Shown piece by piece: positions 23,975-36,464 of a stretch of DNA of 64,000 nucleotides (positions are counted from its first letter, which is position 1; the number at the start of each line of letters is the position of its first letter). The notes beneath the pieces are model-generated. The model saw only the letters and a list, made by a program, of their open reading frames with translations, ran no database searches and had not been told where the DNA came from. The position numbers were made by a program, and so were the translations under genes. The stretch is from Chloranthus sessilifolius (taxonomy: Eukaryota > Streptophyta > Magnoliopsida > Chloranthales > Chloranthaceae), in NCBI GenBank assembly GCA_021018995.1, contig CM037588.1, positions 139,869,725-139,933,724 of the forward strand, read 5' to 3'.

Positions 23975-24211
23975 CCGAGTTTGCGGTAACCCACAATGGT
24001 TGATCAGAAAGTACGGACTTATGTGTTGTAGGTAGTGCTTCCGCAGCAACGCCAAGGAGATTGGCTTTGTCAAGGTAAATCACTGTTTGTAGTATTTGCT
24101 ATTTGTTAGTATTTTTATTAATATTATTACTATTATTTCATTTATTCTGCTGTTAAATCCTCCAAATATTGTTTTTGAAAATGTTGTTTAATTTGTTTTC
24201 AGTACGGTTAA
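23975..24211 (+). pseudogene. RPS29: 40S ribosomal protein S29 (uS14) pseudogene, intron-containing
   Basis: The exon 23975-24074 translates as RVCGNPQWLIRKYGLMCCR, stop, CFRSNAKEIGFVK. This matches the zinc-binding core of S29 (C-x-x-C...C-x-x-C), a roughly 56-residue small-subunit protein. A GT donor (24075) and a TTTTCAG acceptor (24202) enclose an intron. The next exon gives Tyr-Gly-stop (24203-24211), close to the family's Tyr-Arg end. The exon opens with one base completing a cysteine codon, as in intact plant genes. The in-frame TAG replaces the family's glutamine, and the first exon (MGHSN...) is not recognised. Retained introns show it arose by DNA duplication and not by retroposition. 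Confidence 0.85.
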
Positions 24212-25403
24212 GAAGGTGATCTGATTTTCCTACAAGGAAGGCATAGGCAAGGCGGTGAGATGGAAGAAAAGATGGGGTTCATAATTTTAGTTTTGCTTCT
24301 TCCTACTAGTGGCATGAGTGGTTTTGCTGCCGCATCTTAGTACACTCTTTAAACCTCTCCTATGGATTTTGCTTGTTTGATTTTACTTGTTTTATTTGGT
24401 TAAAACTTGGGATGATACTTTATTTTAGACATCTATCTTAACAAACAGATTTAAATCCCCTTGTCTTTGCTAACAAGCTGATTTCACTTCTAATCAAGGG
24501 TTCTGATATTTGTGAAATGGGTTTCCTCTAAAATGTGTTGGTGCCATTTGAAGTGTTGGTACGTTTAGGCATAATCGTGCACTTTTTGGACATTGATTGT
24601 AAGGAATAGATATGAGAATTTCATGCAGGTTAAATTGGAAACCGGGAAAAATGGTTAGATCATGAGTGCCATCAAACGGTGCATATGGTGACTCCGCATG
24701 ATACTTCCCAAAAATGGCGCGCAATCAAGATTACCTTGGATAGACAGCTATAGTGTCCACCCTATGCCCCATTGGATAGACAGCTAGCCAGCATAATATA
24801 AATCGAACATGGTTACTGCCACACCACTTAAATAAAGAACATTTTGTTGACTACTCTGAATAAGATGAAGATTGTCTTTAGTCTCAATCTTGCACACAAT
24901 AGATCTTGAGAGCATGGGCCTACCATCAGACGGTCATTTGTTGATGCCATGTGGCACACATCCCAAAAAGGAGACGATTGCATCATAACGTAAATACGAG
25001 AGACCAAAATAGCATGAATCAATTTTTATGGAATGAAGCAACCGTCTCATTTTTTTAGGATGTGTGCCAAGTGGAATCAATGCCGGACCATTTGATTGTA
25101 AGCCCATGTCAACGCCGGACCATTCGATTGTAAGCCCATGATCACAACTACATTGTGTGAAAGATTGGAACAAAAATTGATCACCCTCATCTGATTGGAG
25201 GTGGTGTGGCAGTAAAAAAAATGGATGTGTAACACTGCTTTATAAATTTCAAAGGAAGAAAGCATTATTCACAATTGAAGATTCTTTTAGCACATATGAT
25301 GGTGCCGCAATAAAATTATTGATTGCCTTGTTTAAGTGATGGAGATCATTATTTTTTCAACTCTATCTTTTGCATGCTAGATCATGGACCACCTATCGGA
25401 TAG
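24212..25403. repeat. Intergenic, dense in the dispersed non-coding repeat family
   Basis: The first 200 bases look like the 3' flank of the RPS29 copy. From about 24770 the recurrent phrases appear (GATCTTGAGAGCATGGGCC, CATCAGACGGTC, GGCACACATCCCAAAAAGG). A 35 bp tandem pair, CCGGACCATTTGATTGTAAG and its near copy, lies at 25083-25142. The repeat continues to 25408 and resumes after element C at 45000. Confidence 0.6.
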
Positions 25404-25408
25404 TATGT

Positions 25409-25984
25409 TGTAATATCCCTGATATTTTTTGAGCTATTTTCGTTTACCTCGAAAAGCGTGTCCAAAAAATATTGTGGACTATTTTAGATTTTTGGTAATC
25501 TAAGTCTATGATAAGACTTTTGGCATATGGATTTCGTTTTAAGAGGTGTGCAAGTCATGTAATCTATGACTCACACAATAGCATTGGTGTTTGTGTTTAA
25601 CACCGGATAATGTTTAAACTTAAGTAGATAAGTAGTAATTATAAATATCTAGATTTTTAGTAGGTTTTGTTTTATATTATAAAGAGAGAGAGATTTGAGA
25701 GAATTTACACTTCTCTCTTTCGGTTGAAAGTAAATTGCAAACTAATTGGGCTGCTTTTGATCTTTAGATCTTGAGATAGTGAGAGCTCCTCTTCCCATCT
25801 CAACCATTGGTTTAATTGGTATTTGAAATTGGATCAGTTTGAGATATTGGAAGAGAAGGTTAGAGGAGAGGATATCACTGTGTTGTTAGGATCTGTGCAA
25901 TGGAAGAAGGGTTATATGGGCTGACTTGAAACTTAAAACCTTCAATCATAGAAGCTTGTTCCAGTGCGTGAATCGGTACAAGGG
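25409..25984 (+). repeat. 5' LTR of element C, first piece
   Basis: TGTAATATCCCTGATATTTT onward matches 42731-43306 with only a handful of differences in 576 bases. It stops where element B begins. Confidence 0.93.
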
Positions 25985-28505
25985 TGTAATAGCCCGAAAA
26001 ATTATGCTAAACTATGACCTCGGGATCCGTGCCCGATCGGTCATAGGTTTGACCAAATGGAAGTCCAATAGTTAGCATGAGGTGTGATGAACGGATGAGA
26101 TGTGATAAATTGAATGTCTATGTGGTGTGTGTTGTAAATGTGAAGTCGCATACACCTATCACGGTGTATGTGCTCAACACACACGTGAGGAAAGGGATAA
26201 AAGGGTTTAATAACCCTAAATGTGTGTTTTTGGTGGTTGAGAGAGAAGTAAAGAAGAGAGAGAGAGAGAGGAAGTAAAGAGAGGAGTTATTGCAACTGAT
26301 TTGGAAGGGGGATTCAAGCGATAAAAGCCGGATTCAACACGGTTTGGATCTGTTAGAGCCAAAGCTGGAAACCCTAGCCTTCCAACCATTTGATTTGAAA
26401 TCAATTTGAGATTGATTCAAGGTAAAATTTTTGTGAATAAAATGCATAGATCGTAGAGGCTAGGTTGTGGTTGAAAGTGGGTTAAATCATAGGATAATGG
26501 TTTAGAAAAATAGAGGAAAAAGTATGGAAGAAGATTGGGAAGAACAAATGAAGAAATTTGAATCTGACAATTTCGATTAATCGAAATTGGGTTTCAATTA
26601 ATCGAAATTGGCCAGGAAGTTGAAAAGTCAGAGGACCCCGATTTCGATTAATCGAATGGGAATTCGATTAATCGACTTTGGATTTCGATTAATCGATTTG
26701 GGTATCGATTAATCGACTGGGAACCTCCAGTGGACCCCAGGGGTTGGAGGAAATGGCTTGAGGAAAAATCGACTAATCGAAATGAGATTTCGATTAATCG
26801 ATTTCAGTTTTCGACTAATCGATTTGGGATCGATTAATCGATTTTAGGAACTCGACTACTCGAATTGAGAATCGACTTTGCGAAACAGAGAATTTCGATT
26901 AATCGAATTAGGATTCGATTAATCGAATGAAAATCTCGATTAATCGATTTGAGAATCGATTAATCGATATTGACTTTCGATTAATCGATTTTGGAAATCG
27001 ATTAATCGAATCAGATTCGATTAATCGATTTTGGAATTCGATTAATCGACTGAGATAAATTATGTTGACTTTTGGGTTTGACTTTAAGATTCTTGGAGAG
27101 TCTTGGACCTTCTTTATTGCATCCTTAGTGATGTGTTTCACCTGTTATGTGGTACCATAGGTGGTACGTGTGAACTAATGCACAAGGAGCCACGTGGGAC
27201 CTTGATGCGTTGAGCAAACAAAGACTTGAGGTAGGGAACACCTTGAACATGTACTTTATTTTACAAGAGCATGTATGTAATGATATAGAGTTCAATTCAA
27301 ATGTTTATTTGCTTAAAGATTGTGAAAAGTGTGTGTGCGTGTGACACCCATAAGAGTAATGAGAATGAGCCATCCCCAGGGGATGAAGAAGTAAAGAGAT
27401 GAGAGCATCAGGTGTGATGCAAGTAAATGGATACATCCCAGGGATGTATCCAATGATTGAATCATGTTTGATAGGCCCTAACTGATATAAGATAGCACAC
27501 TTACACGGTGAATAACTATATGTAAGGCACCGATATTTTTGTTATTTGAGGTTTGATAGGTTACCCCACCGACGTGGCGGGATATCCACGACTGACACGG
27601 CAGGATATCCGTGACCGATACAGCGGCGAAACCGTAGGCCAGTGCGGAGGCTTATCCGTACATAGTAAGCACACCCCAGGGGTGTTGATTTGAGATAAGT
27701 GAAACCCCGCCACCAATCCCCAGGGGAAAGGGGCTTGGGTACTATATTTGTATTCCCAGGGAATACGTTAAAACTGTCTATATAGATGATGATGAAGGGT
27801 ATCTCATCGGGGCTCAATGCTATATTGCTCGGGGATTACTTAAGTTGAAAGTTTAAGTTTTGCTTTAGGCCTTTTCAGCATCATTCAGGAATAAATGAAA
27901 ACATAAGTAATTAACAGTAAAATGAAATGCTTTTAACTGTTTTCATCAATAACTGCATAGACACATCATGCATGGCATATCATGGAATATATGTGAGTTA
28001 TAATTTATATGTTCAACCGTGTTTGTTCCCTATTGAGCTAGGATGTAGCTCACCCTATAGACTATACGTCGCAGGTCCACTACTAGCAGTTACTTGGGGA
28101 GCTTGAGAGGCGATCCGTGAGTCGGACCTTGCGGTGGAGCCACCTCGAGGACTTCTTCTAGAGGACTCCATTGTGCCGCTTTGAGGGCTTTTAGAGATTT
28201 TATGCGGCTTGGTATCAAGCCTTGATTTTATTTAAAACCATGTATATAAGGAGTTGGGATTATTCTTTTGGGATGAACCATCGTGATGATTTCTATCATC
28301 GATGGTTGGATCGATTCTCCATTCATGCGAGGCATGAGGTAGAAGCATCTTTTGGGAGTTAATTAATATAGATTTAAATTACGCAATTTAGTTTATTATA
28401 CTTTTGATGCTTGATATACCGGTGTTAGGTGCTTAGCTAAAGAGCACGGTCAAGATGATAAATCGTGTGATGGCACGGGTTTGAAGTGCGAAATTGAGCA
28501 TCACA
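25985..28505 (+). repeat. 5' LTR of element B
   Basis: It is 2521 bp, from TGTAATAGCCC to GAGCATCACA, and directly precedes the primer-binding site. It includes a GA microsatellite (about 26249-26272) and a dense palindrome array (26573-27056). Confidence 0.9.
26573..27056. repeat. Array of TCGATTAATCGA palindromes in the LTR of element B
   Basis: About twenty copies of the 12 bp palindrome TCGATTAATCGA, or one-base variants such as TCGACTAATCGA, occur in 480 bases. They are separated by irregular spacers of roughly 5 to 40 bases. The spacers are not conserved, so the palindrome itself is the repeated unit. Confidence 0.95.
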
Positions 28506-28507
28506 GT

Positions 28508-28520
28508 TGGTATCAGAGCC
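28508..28520 (+). promoter_or_regulatory. Primer-binding site of element B
   Basis: TGGTATCAGAGCC, two bases after the LTR, is complementary to initiator methionine tRNA. Confidence 0.92.
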
Positions 28521-28595
28521 TTTTCTTTTAGCAATTCTGACAAGGGTTCTTTCGTCAGAACATAGGGGCTTCTGCTAACGAAACTTTAGTTTCAA

Positions 28596-29934
28596 ATGCA
28601 GCCGCAAATGTCATCTAGAGGAAGAGGTCGACCAAGGGGAGGCCAACAGAGGAGTCTACGTAGTGGATATGGTTACATCTCTCCTACTAATAGAGTGCCT
28701 TTAGGAGGCACCGAGGCCCTGTAGTAGAGTAGTAGATGTGATGAAGAAGATCGAGATCATCAGGATCAAGATCTGAGAGAGCAAGAAAGAGTGAGAGAAA
28801 GACAAGAAGACAGAGAAGAGCGACAAAGGATGATGCACACCATGGAGACTATCGCAGCTGCCATGGCACAGCAAGCCGCATCCTTTGCAGCTCATGCATC
28901 AAGAGAACAGCAGCCACCTACACCACTGGGACTGCGTTCGTGCCCTCATCTTTTACGAGTTTAGGAGGATGAGACCTCTTTCATTTCTCAAGGTGCGACA
29001 CAATGGCCGCTGAGAACTGGCTGATGGAGATGGAGAAAGTCTTTAGCGTGCTGACTTGCACGGAAGATGAGAGTGTGAGATGGGCAGCTTATATGTTAGA
29101 TGGGGAGGCTGGGCCTTGGTGGAAGTCCGTGATACGGACTTGGGAGGAGTTTGTTGAGGAGTTCAACAAACAATATTTCCCGGAAGTGGTGAGGAACCAA
29201 TTAGAGATACAATTTTTACAATTGGTGCAAGGGAGAATGACAGTGAGAGAATATGGGGTGGAGTTTCTACGACTTGCCCGTTTTGCTGGACACGCTGCCA
29301 TCAAGTGATGAAATCCAAGAGGTTTCAGCAAGGTTTGAAGCCTGAGGTTAGGGGAGGCGTAGCTCCATTTCAACTGAGGACCTATGAAGAGGTCATGAGT
29401 AAAGCACTGGTGGTCGAAGAGGAAAATACAAATAGATATAGACAGAGGGAGCAGCAGAGAGGAAGAAATGAACAAGGAAGGACGGGGACCTACGAACCGG
29501 TGAACAAAAAGCCGAGGTTCGTAGCCCAAAATCAGAGACCACAGTTCCAAGGGAGTTTCGAAAGACCGACGCAATAACAACAGCAACAGAGGTTTCCATT
29601 ACTTGCGTCGGGGAGACCTATTCGCTATGAGAACCCTACTATGTCTACTGGCGCCACTAACACAGTGGTTCTCAGATTGCTTTTCTCGCACCTCGGGAGA
29701 CTTGCGCAAAGTGTGGCAAGCCTCATAGGACGGTGGATTGTAGAATGGGAACTAGGGGTTGTTTCCGATGTGGCAAGGTGGGCCACTTGATCAAGGATTG
29801 CCCCGAGACGGATAAGAGAAAGACGATTTCAGTTGCAGCACCACGACCAATTCAAGCAGGGAAACCGATCGTTCAAGGGAGAGCCTATGCAGTCACTGCT
29901 CAGGAAGCAGGGAACGTGCATGACGTCATCCAAG
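28596..29934 (+). mobile_element. gag region of element B, fossil
   Basis: It opens with an R-G-rich leader (SSRGRGRPRGG), shows the Ty3 gag core (WKSVIRTWEEFVEEFNKQYF, MTVREYGVEFLRLARFAG) and ends with CCHC knuckles (CRMGTRGCFRCGKVGHLIKD). The layout matches the gag of element A. It is broken. Confidence 0.85.
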
Positions 29935-30110
29935 GTGAGACTCGTTAAAATTAAAGAAAATTTTTCTTTTCATTAAAATTTTAAATAGAGAGGGAGCATG
30001 CATTAGGAATTGTATGGATTCTTTCTCAATACAAAAAGTTGTATGTGAATTAAGAGTGTAAATTGATGTGTAAATTATTGTATGTATGTATGTATGTATG
30101 TATGCTATAG
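29935..30110 (+). other. Spacer between gag and protease of element B with GT...AG ends
   Basis: A 176 bp AT-rich segment starts GTGAGACTCG and ends GCTATAG, with a TATG microsatellite at about 30083-30104. It occupies the same place as the spacers of elements A and C and is intron-like. Confidence 0.55.
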
Positions 30111-33100
30111 GTACTTTAAATATATATGAAAAAGGATGTTTCGGTGGTTATGACGCTCGAGTGTTGATAACCCAGGGTCTACCCACTCATTCGTCACTCC
30201 ACGTTTTGCCAAGAAGATGAAGATTGTTCCAGACATTGATTTCGCCTATCGTGGTCTATTCCGACTGGAGAGTTAGTAGACACGGAGTTAGCTTGAAAAT
30301 CCATCATTGTAGCAATTCGAGACTTAGAGGTGCATGAATTAGAAGCAAAGTTGATACTGTTAGACATGCAGGGGTTTGATGTGATCCTTGGCATGGACTG
30401 GTTGGCGCAGCATTGTGCAACCGTCGATTGCAAGAACAAGGTTTTTTTCCAACACAAGAAGATCATTTCGTTTCAAGGAGTGAGGTCGCCATCTCAGTGC
30501 TAATCGATCTCAAAGAAGAAGGGCCGAGAAAATGATCAGAAAGGGTTGTAGTGGATACTTAGCTTTCTTAAAGGAGGACAAGGAAGAAAAGAACGTCATT
30601 TCTGAGATAGCAGTTGTGCGAGACTTCGCTGACGTGTTTCTAAAGGAATTGCCTGGATTACCTCCAGAAAGAGAAGTAGAATTCGCCATTAACTTAGCAC
30701 CAGGAACGGAGCTTATTTCGAAAGCACCTTATAGAATGGCTCCTGCTGAATTAAAGGAGTTGAAAGAACAACTACAAGAACTTATGGACAAGGGGTTTGT
30801 TAGACCAAGTGTGTCTCCATGGGGAGCACCGGTTTTGTTTGTCAGAAAAAGGATGGGTCAATGCGGCTATGCATTGACTATCGACAATTGAACAAACTCA
30901 CTGTGAAGAACCGCTACCCTTTGCCTAGAATTGACGATCTATTCGACCAACTGCAAGGAGCAAGGTATTTTTCCAAGATCGACCTGAGATCTGGGTATCA
31001 TCAGTTGCGAGTCAAGGCTGAGGACATTCAGAAGACAGCTTTTCGGACACGGTATGGACACTATGAATTCCTTGTGATGCCGTTTGGATTGACGAATGCT
31101 CCGGCGTCGTTTATGGATCTGATGAACCGAGTGTTTAAACCACACTTGGACTCCTGTGTCGTAGTGTTTGTTAATGATATACTGATATACTCCAAATCCA
31201 AGACGGAACACGAAGAACATTTGAGGATTGCTCTACAGACGCTACGTGAACACCAATTGTACGCCAAACTCAGCAAGTGTGAGTTTTGGTTGGAAGAGGT
31301 TAGCTTTTTGGGACATGTTGTCTCAAAGCATGGTGTCACCGTGGATCCAAAGAAAGATAGAAGCGAGTTAAATGGGAGGACCAAAGGCATGTCCAAGTTT
31401 TACGGGCTTGAGGCTATTATCGACGTTTCGTCGAGGGGTTTTCAAAGATATCGGGACCTCTCACAAAGCTGACACGAAAAGATTCGAGGTTTGAGTGGAG
31501 TGAGGCATGCGAGAAGAGTTTTCAAGAACTCAAAACGAGACTCACTTCGGCTCCCGTGCTAGCGATTCCTTCAGGCAGTGGAGGATACGCCGTGTACAGC
31601 GACGCGTCATACAATGGCCTTGGTTGTGTGCTCAACCAACACAAGAAGGTGATAGCTTACGGATCAAGACAGCTGAAAGAACACGAGAAAAATTACCCGA
31701 CTCATGACTTGGAACTGGCAGCAGTCATTTTTGCGTTGAAGATTTGGAGACATTACTTGTATGGTGAGACTTTTGAAATTTTCACCGATCATAAGAGCCT
31801 CCGATATCTGTTTACACAGAAAGAGCTCAACATGAGACCGCGCAGGTGGATGGAATTCCTTAAGGATTATGATTGCTCCATACAATACCATCCAGGCAAG
31901 GCGAATGTAGTAGCCGATGCATTGAGTCGGAAAGGTTCAGCTCATTTAGCTTCTTTGATTTTGGGTATGCACCGATGGAAATTATTGGAAGACCTGGCAT
32001 TCTATGATGCGAACATTGAGTCAAAGGACACCGGATCCTTTTTGGCTAACATATCAGTAAAGCCAGTGATATTTGAGCATATCCACGATCTACAGATGAA
32101 AGATCCGACATTAACAAAGATTCATCAAGCCGTGAGTGAAGGCATCAGGTCGGACTTCTCAGTAAAAGAAGATGGTTCCTTGTTGTTTAAAGGCCGTCTC
32201 TGCATTTCGAACAATGCCGATCTAAGACGAACGATTCTTGATGAAGCCCATAAGTCAAATTATGCTATCCACCCTGGTAGCACCAAAATGTACCAAGATT
32301 TGAAAAAGAACTACTGGTGGAGAGGATCAGTGGCAAGCGTGTCACGGTGTTGCCTTGTCAGCAAGTGAAGGTTGATCATAGACATCCTGCTGGACTATTG
32401 CAACCATTACCGATCCCAGAATGGAAGTGAGAATCGATCTCAATGGACTTCATTGTTGCATTACCCCGTACTGCCAAGAGACACAATGAATTTGGTCGTC
32501 AGAGATTGACCCAAATCAACAAGACTTTTGCCGTAATACAATACTATACAACAGAAGACTAGCAGATTTATATATGAAGGAGATCAAAGATTACATGCAA
32601 GCGACATAGTTTGAGATCGTGATCCACTATATACGTCCAAGTTTTGGAAGAAATTTCAAGAAGGAATGGGAACACGACTAGACTTTAGTTCAGCTTTCCA
32701 TCCTCAAACTGATGGACAAACAGAGCGAGTGAACCAAGTAATAGAAGACATGCTCAGGGCGTGCATGCTTGATATGCAAGGATCTTTGGGATGAGTATCT
32801 ACCGATGCTCGAAGTTCGCATACAATAACAGTTTTCAAACGAGCATTGGCATGGCACCGTATGAAGCTCAGATGGACGACGATGCAAGTCACCCTCAATT
32901 GGGAGGAAACAGGTGAGAAATTTGTGTTAGGACCAAAACTACTTGAAGACAACGCCACCGTTGTCCGAATTATCAGAGAAAGGTTGAAGACAGCACAGAG
33001 TAGACAGAAAAGTTACGCCGATATGAAGCGGACTAGTGTTGACTATAAAGTGGGCGAGCATGTGTTTGTGAAGGTGTCACCTATGAAAGGTGTAATGATA

Positions 33101-33475
33101 TTTGGCAAGAGAGGGAAATTAAGTCCACGTTATGTTGGACCATTCGAAATTTTGGGACGTGTAGGTGAAGTTGCATATCGCATTGGTTTACCACCGCTGT
33201 TTGATCGAGTACATAATGTTTTCCACATATCGATGCTCAGGAAATACGTGAATGACCCGTCTCATGTGTTAGGAAAGCAACCTATAGAGATGTGTGAGGA
33301 CATGAGCATGATAGAGGAACCAGTGGAAATCTTGGATCGAAAGGAACAAGTACTGCGCACTAAAGTGATTCCCTTAGTGCTTATTCGGTGGAACAATCAT
33401 CCAAAAGAAGAGGCTACTTGGGAACGAGAGGCCGATGTGAAAGAACAATATCCAGCCTTATTTCCAACGACGTGA
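30111..33475 (+). mobile_element. pol region of element B (protease, RT, RNase H, integrase, chromodomain tail), fossil
   Basis: Reverse transcriptase motifs are clear from about 30650 to 31330 ([31 protein letters not shown]). RNase H lies at about 31560-31930 ([12 protein letters not shown]), integrase at about 32180-32880 and a chromodomain-like tail near 33360-33450 (NHPKEEATWERE). The protease region is weaker (30120-30470, MDWLAQ). The region is broken in several places. Confidence 0.88.
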
Positions 33476-34678
33476 GAGCTTAATGTAAACCACAAACATG
33501 TTTGTGAAATCTCCACTATACTTGTAATTCAATGGAAAAAAAATTTGATCCAATCTGATTTGAGGAACAGAATTATATGTACATGATCAAGTATATACAA
33601 CTCTATGGAAGAACCACTTGATGTCATAAACTACCAAAAATAATCAAAGAACCAAAGAAATTGAAAATCTGCAGAAATTGGGCAAAACCGATTAATCGAA
33701 TTTCAAATCGATTAATCAATTTGGAATTTTGATTAATCGATTTTGTTCGATTAGTCGACTGGCATGTACCAGTGACTGGAAATTGAAAGGAGAGTTAGAA
33801 TATACATAGAAGACAAATTTCGATTGATCGAGTTAGAATCTCGATTAATCGATTTGGGATCGACTAATCGATTTTGAGAATTTCGATTAATCGAATTAGA
33901 ATTCGATTAATCGAATGGCAAGTTCGATTAATTGAACAAACTGAGAATGTTAGAAGAATTGGGAGTCAATTATGAAAGTTTGATTAACCGAAGCAGTGTC
34001 GATTAATCGATTTTGGATTTCGATTAATCGAACTGGATCTTGATTAATCGATTTACTAAAGGGACCTCGAAGAAATTGAAGTCAGATAGACGATTTCGAT
34101 TAATCGAAGTGAATTTCGATTAATCGATTTTGAAATTTCGATTAATCAAAATGAATTCGATTAATCGAATAACTTAAAGATTTCTAAAAATTTAGAAGTT
34201 ACTACACGATTTCGATTAATCGAAGTGAAATTCGATTAATCGATTTTAAAATTTTGATTAATCGACATGGATTTCGATTAATCGACTGGCTCATGCCAGT
34301 GAGCTCAAAAACTTAAATTTTTAAACGAATACGATTTCGATTGATCGATTTGGGAAATCGATTAATCGATTTTACGCAGCTTAACCTAGATTGAAATCTC
34401 GATTAATCGATTCTGGATTTCGATTAATCGAGCCGGGGCCTATATATTGGAAATTAGGGATTTTCCTTGCCATTCGAAATCTCTTGAGCTCTCGAGTGTT
34501 GGCGCTTTGTCTTCTTTTTCTTCTCCAACCAACCGAGCGATCTAGGGTTTGGATTCTCCGCTGATTCGCATCCGAAATCGCCCGCATTCGCCTCCGAAGC
34601 CTAAGGTAAACCCTAGGCTCGAGTATATTCTTCAATTTCAAGTCGAAAACCCTAGTTTTTACCGGAAATTTTGTCAAA
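33476..34678 (+). other. Non-coding stretch between pol and the extra frame of element B, with a palindrome array
   Basis: From about 33688 to 34440 there are roughly twenty copies of the same TCGATTAATCGA palindrome that fills the LTR of element B. From 34440 the sequence becomes promoter-like (TATATATTGG at 34441-34450) and GC-richer, and leads into an additional reading frame at 34679. An intron-like donor, AAGGTAAACC, lies near 34603. Confidence 0.8.
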
Positions 34679-36118
34679 ATGCCGCCTAAAACCCGTTTAT
34701 CTTCAAAGAAGGCAACTTCTAAAGTCCCGGTTAGGCGTAAGAACGCCGCGCCACCACCACCTACCCCATCGCCGTTGAGGACTCCATCACCGTCGGCATC
34801 GGAGACCACCTCCGGTTCGACGAGCGCGTCTACGCGCGAGTCTTCCCGCGAGTCCACCCCCATGCCACCACCACCCACCAATGTCGAGCAACCAAATGAA
34901 TGGTGGGCGGCAAAGACCTTTGAGGTCGAATATATTATCGACCCTACCCTATTCACAAATCCCGATTTGCCGGGCGAGACCCAATGGGCTCGAAATTACC
35001 TCACCAACGCCGGTCTCGGCAACCTTCTCAAACCAATCCGGGGTTCTTACTACCCTAGATTGGTTAGACTGTTTTACCAAGGGCTAACGGATGGCCCTAC
35101 CGATGATTGCATTTTGACCAAGATCGAGGGTCGTGCATGCCACGATCACTGCCGTCACATACACGAGGTACTCGAGTGTTACCTCGATTTCACCCCAGAG
35201 ACCACCCTATTCCCACCCTTCGAGGAGGACCCTCGATTTGAGGAGGTCATGACCCGCATGACAAATGGCAAGAAGGGGTCGGGCTCCTCCATCAAGAGGG
35301 TTGACCTTCCACACTACATGTGGATGCTTGATTCAATAATCAAGTGCAACCTCTACCCAATGCGCCATGACACAGAGCGCGTGGACAAAGTGCAACATGC
35401 ACTTTATGCGGCCTTCTGTGGCCGATGGTTTGATGCTACTATGGTCATCCTAGAAGGGATGAAGTACATCAAGGGAAAATTGATGAAGGGCAACATGCGG
35501 CCCAAGGAGAAGATGCCATATGCTCGGCTCATCTCGAGCATGTTGGAGTGCTACTCCGACGAGCCCTCCTACAGCATCTCGCCTCACGAGGTGAGGGCTA
35601 CGGATCGCGTGAAGACGTTTATGAAGTCTTCATGGACCCGTAGCTATAATTTACTAAAGCGGACCCTACCAGCTCCGGGTCCCGCTCATGAAGAAGGCGG
35701 AGCAGCGTAGCACCGCCACCACCCCACCACCTCGGCGGGACCCACCCGTGGGTGGAGCACACCTATCCCCGCCGAGCCATCCGTGGAGAGGTTCCTCCCA
35801 CCACGACGCCACCGCCCACTCACGCGCCGCGCGACACCCACCTCATCTTACCGCCGGCGTGCCGCTCCATCCGGTCCTACCATCGAGGACGTGTTGGCTC
35901 ACATGGAGGCCAACAACGAGAGGATGAACCGGAGGATGGACTTCCTACTCTTTCACACCCTCCGCCACATCTATCCTACCGACTACCGCCGCTACCTCGC
36001 CCAGGAGGAGGAGTGGACAGCCGGACGCACCGCCTTCCACCGAGGACCCGTCTTCCATCCCACCACTACAGACGTGGTTCCTTCCACATCTTCCTTCGCC
36101 GACCACCCGGCAGTGTGA
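34679..36118 (+). mobile_element. Extra reading frame of element B after pol (putative plant transposon protein type), fossil
   Basis: The first long part (34679-35710) gives 343 residues: a basic, proline/serine-rich N-terminus (PPKTRLSSKKATSKVPVRRK) followed by a folded-looking region. The region from QPNEWWAAKTFEVEYIIDP through YPRLVRLFYQGL, GSGSSIKRVDLPHYMWMLDS and KMPYARLIS matches the extra frame of element C block by block. From memory it belongs with the domain called putative plant transposon protein. Its role is unknown; a basic N-terminus would suit nucleic-acid binding. It is broken. Confidence 0.75.
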
Positions 36119-36464
36119 TCGCCACCACCCAGCCAGTGACCACCGTCAGCTCCAGCAGACACACCCGCTCCTGTAGCACCCGACCAGCCTGTTTGAGTCT
36201 TGTATTTATTTTTGAGTTATGATTGTATACCTGTAAATTGTTTTGTACGCCAACTTAACTGGCCTTGTAAAAAATTCATCAAACTTTTTGTGTCAATTGT
36301 TCAATTTTGTTAAATTTTACTTCCGTGCTTGTATGTGTGGATACCTAAATACGTCTGAATCAATTAGACCACCTCACCTGAAAATGTGAGGGGGGAGAGA
36401 GAGAGACCCCGATAGCCATACCTTGGGTTATTTTCGAGGATGAAAATTCCCAAGGTGGGGAGGA
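36119..36464 (+). other. 3' non-coding region and polypurine tract of element B
   Basis: No gene is visible. GAAAATTCCCAAGGTGGGG and AGGA run into the LTR start at 36465, forming the polypurine tract (about 36452-36464). Confidence 0.8.

Noticed and set aside
26573-27056. Palindrome array considered as a CRISPR-like array
   Set aside because: Plant nuclear DNA, irregular spacer lengths, a 12 bp perfect palindrome as the unit and no cas genes; it is an LTR-internal repeat.
34381-34956. Minus-strand frame of 191 codons
   Set aside because: Antisense shadow of the GC-rich start of the extra frame of element B and its leader.
35752-36222. Frame of 156 codons rich in His, Pro and Arg
   Set aside because: Out-of-frame shadow over the proline-rich tail of the extra frame of element B.
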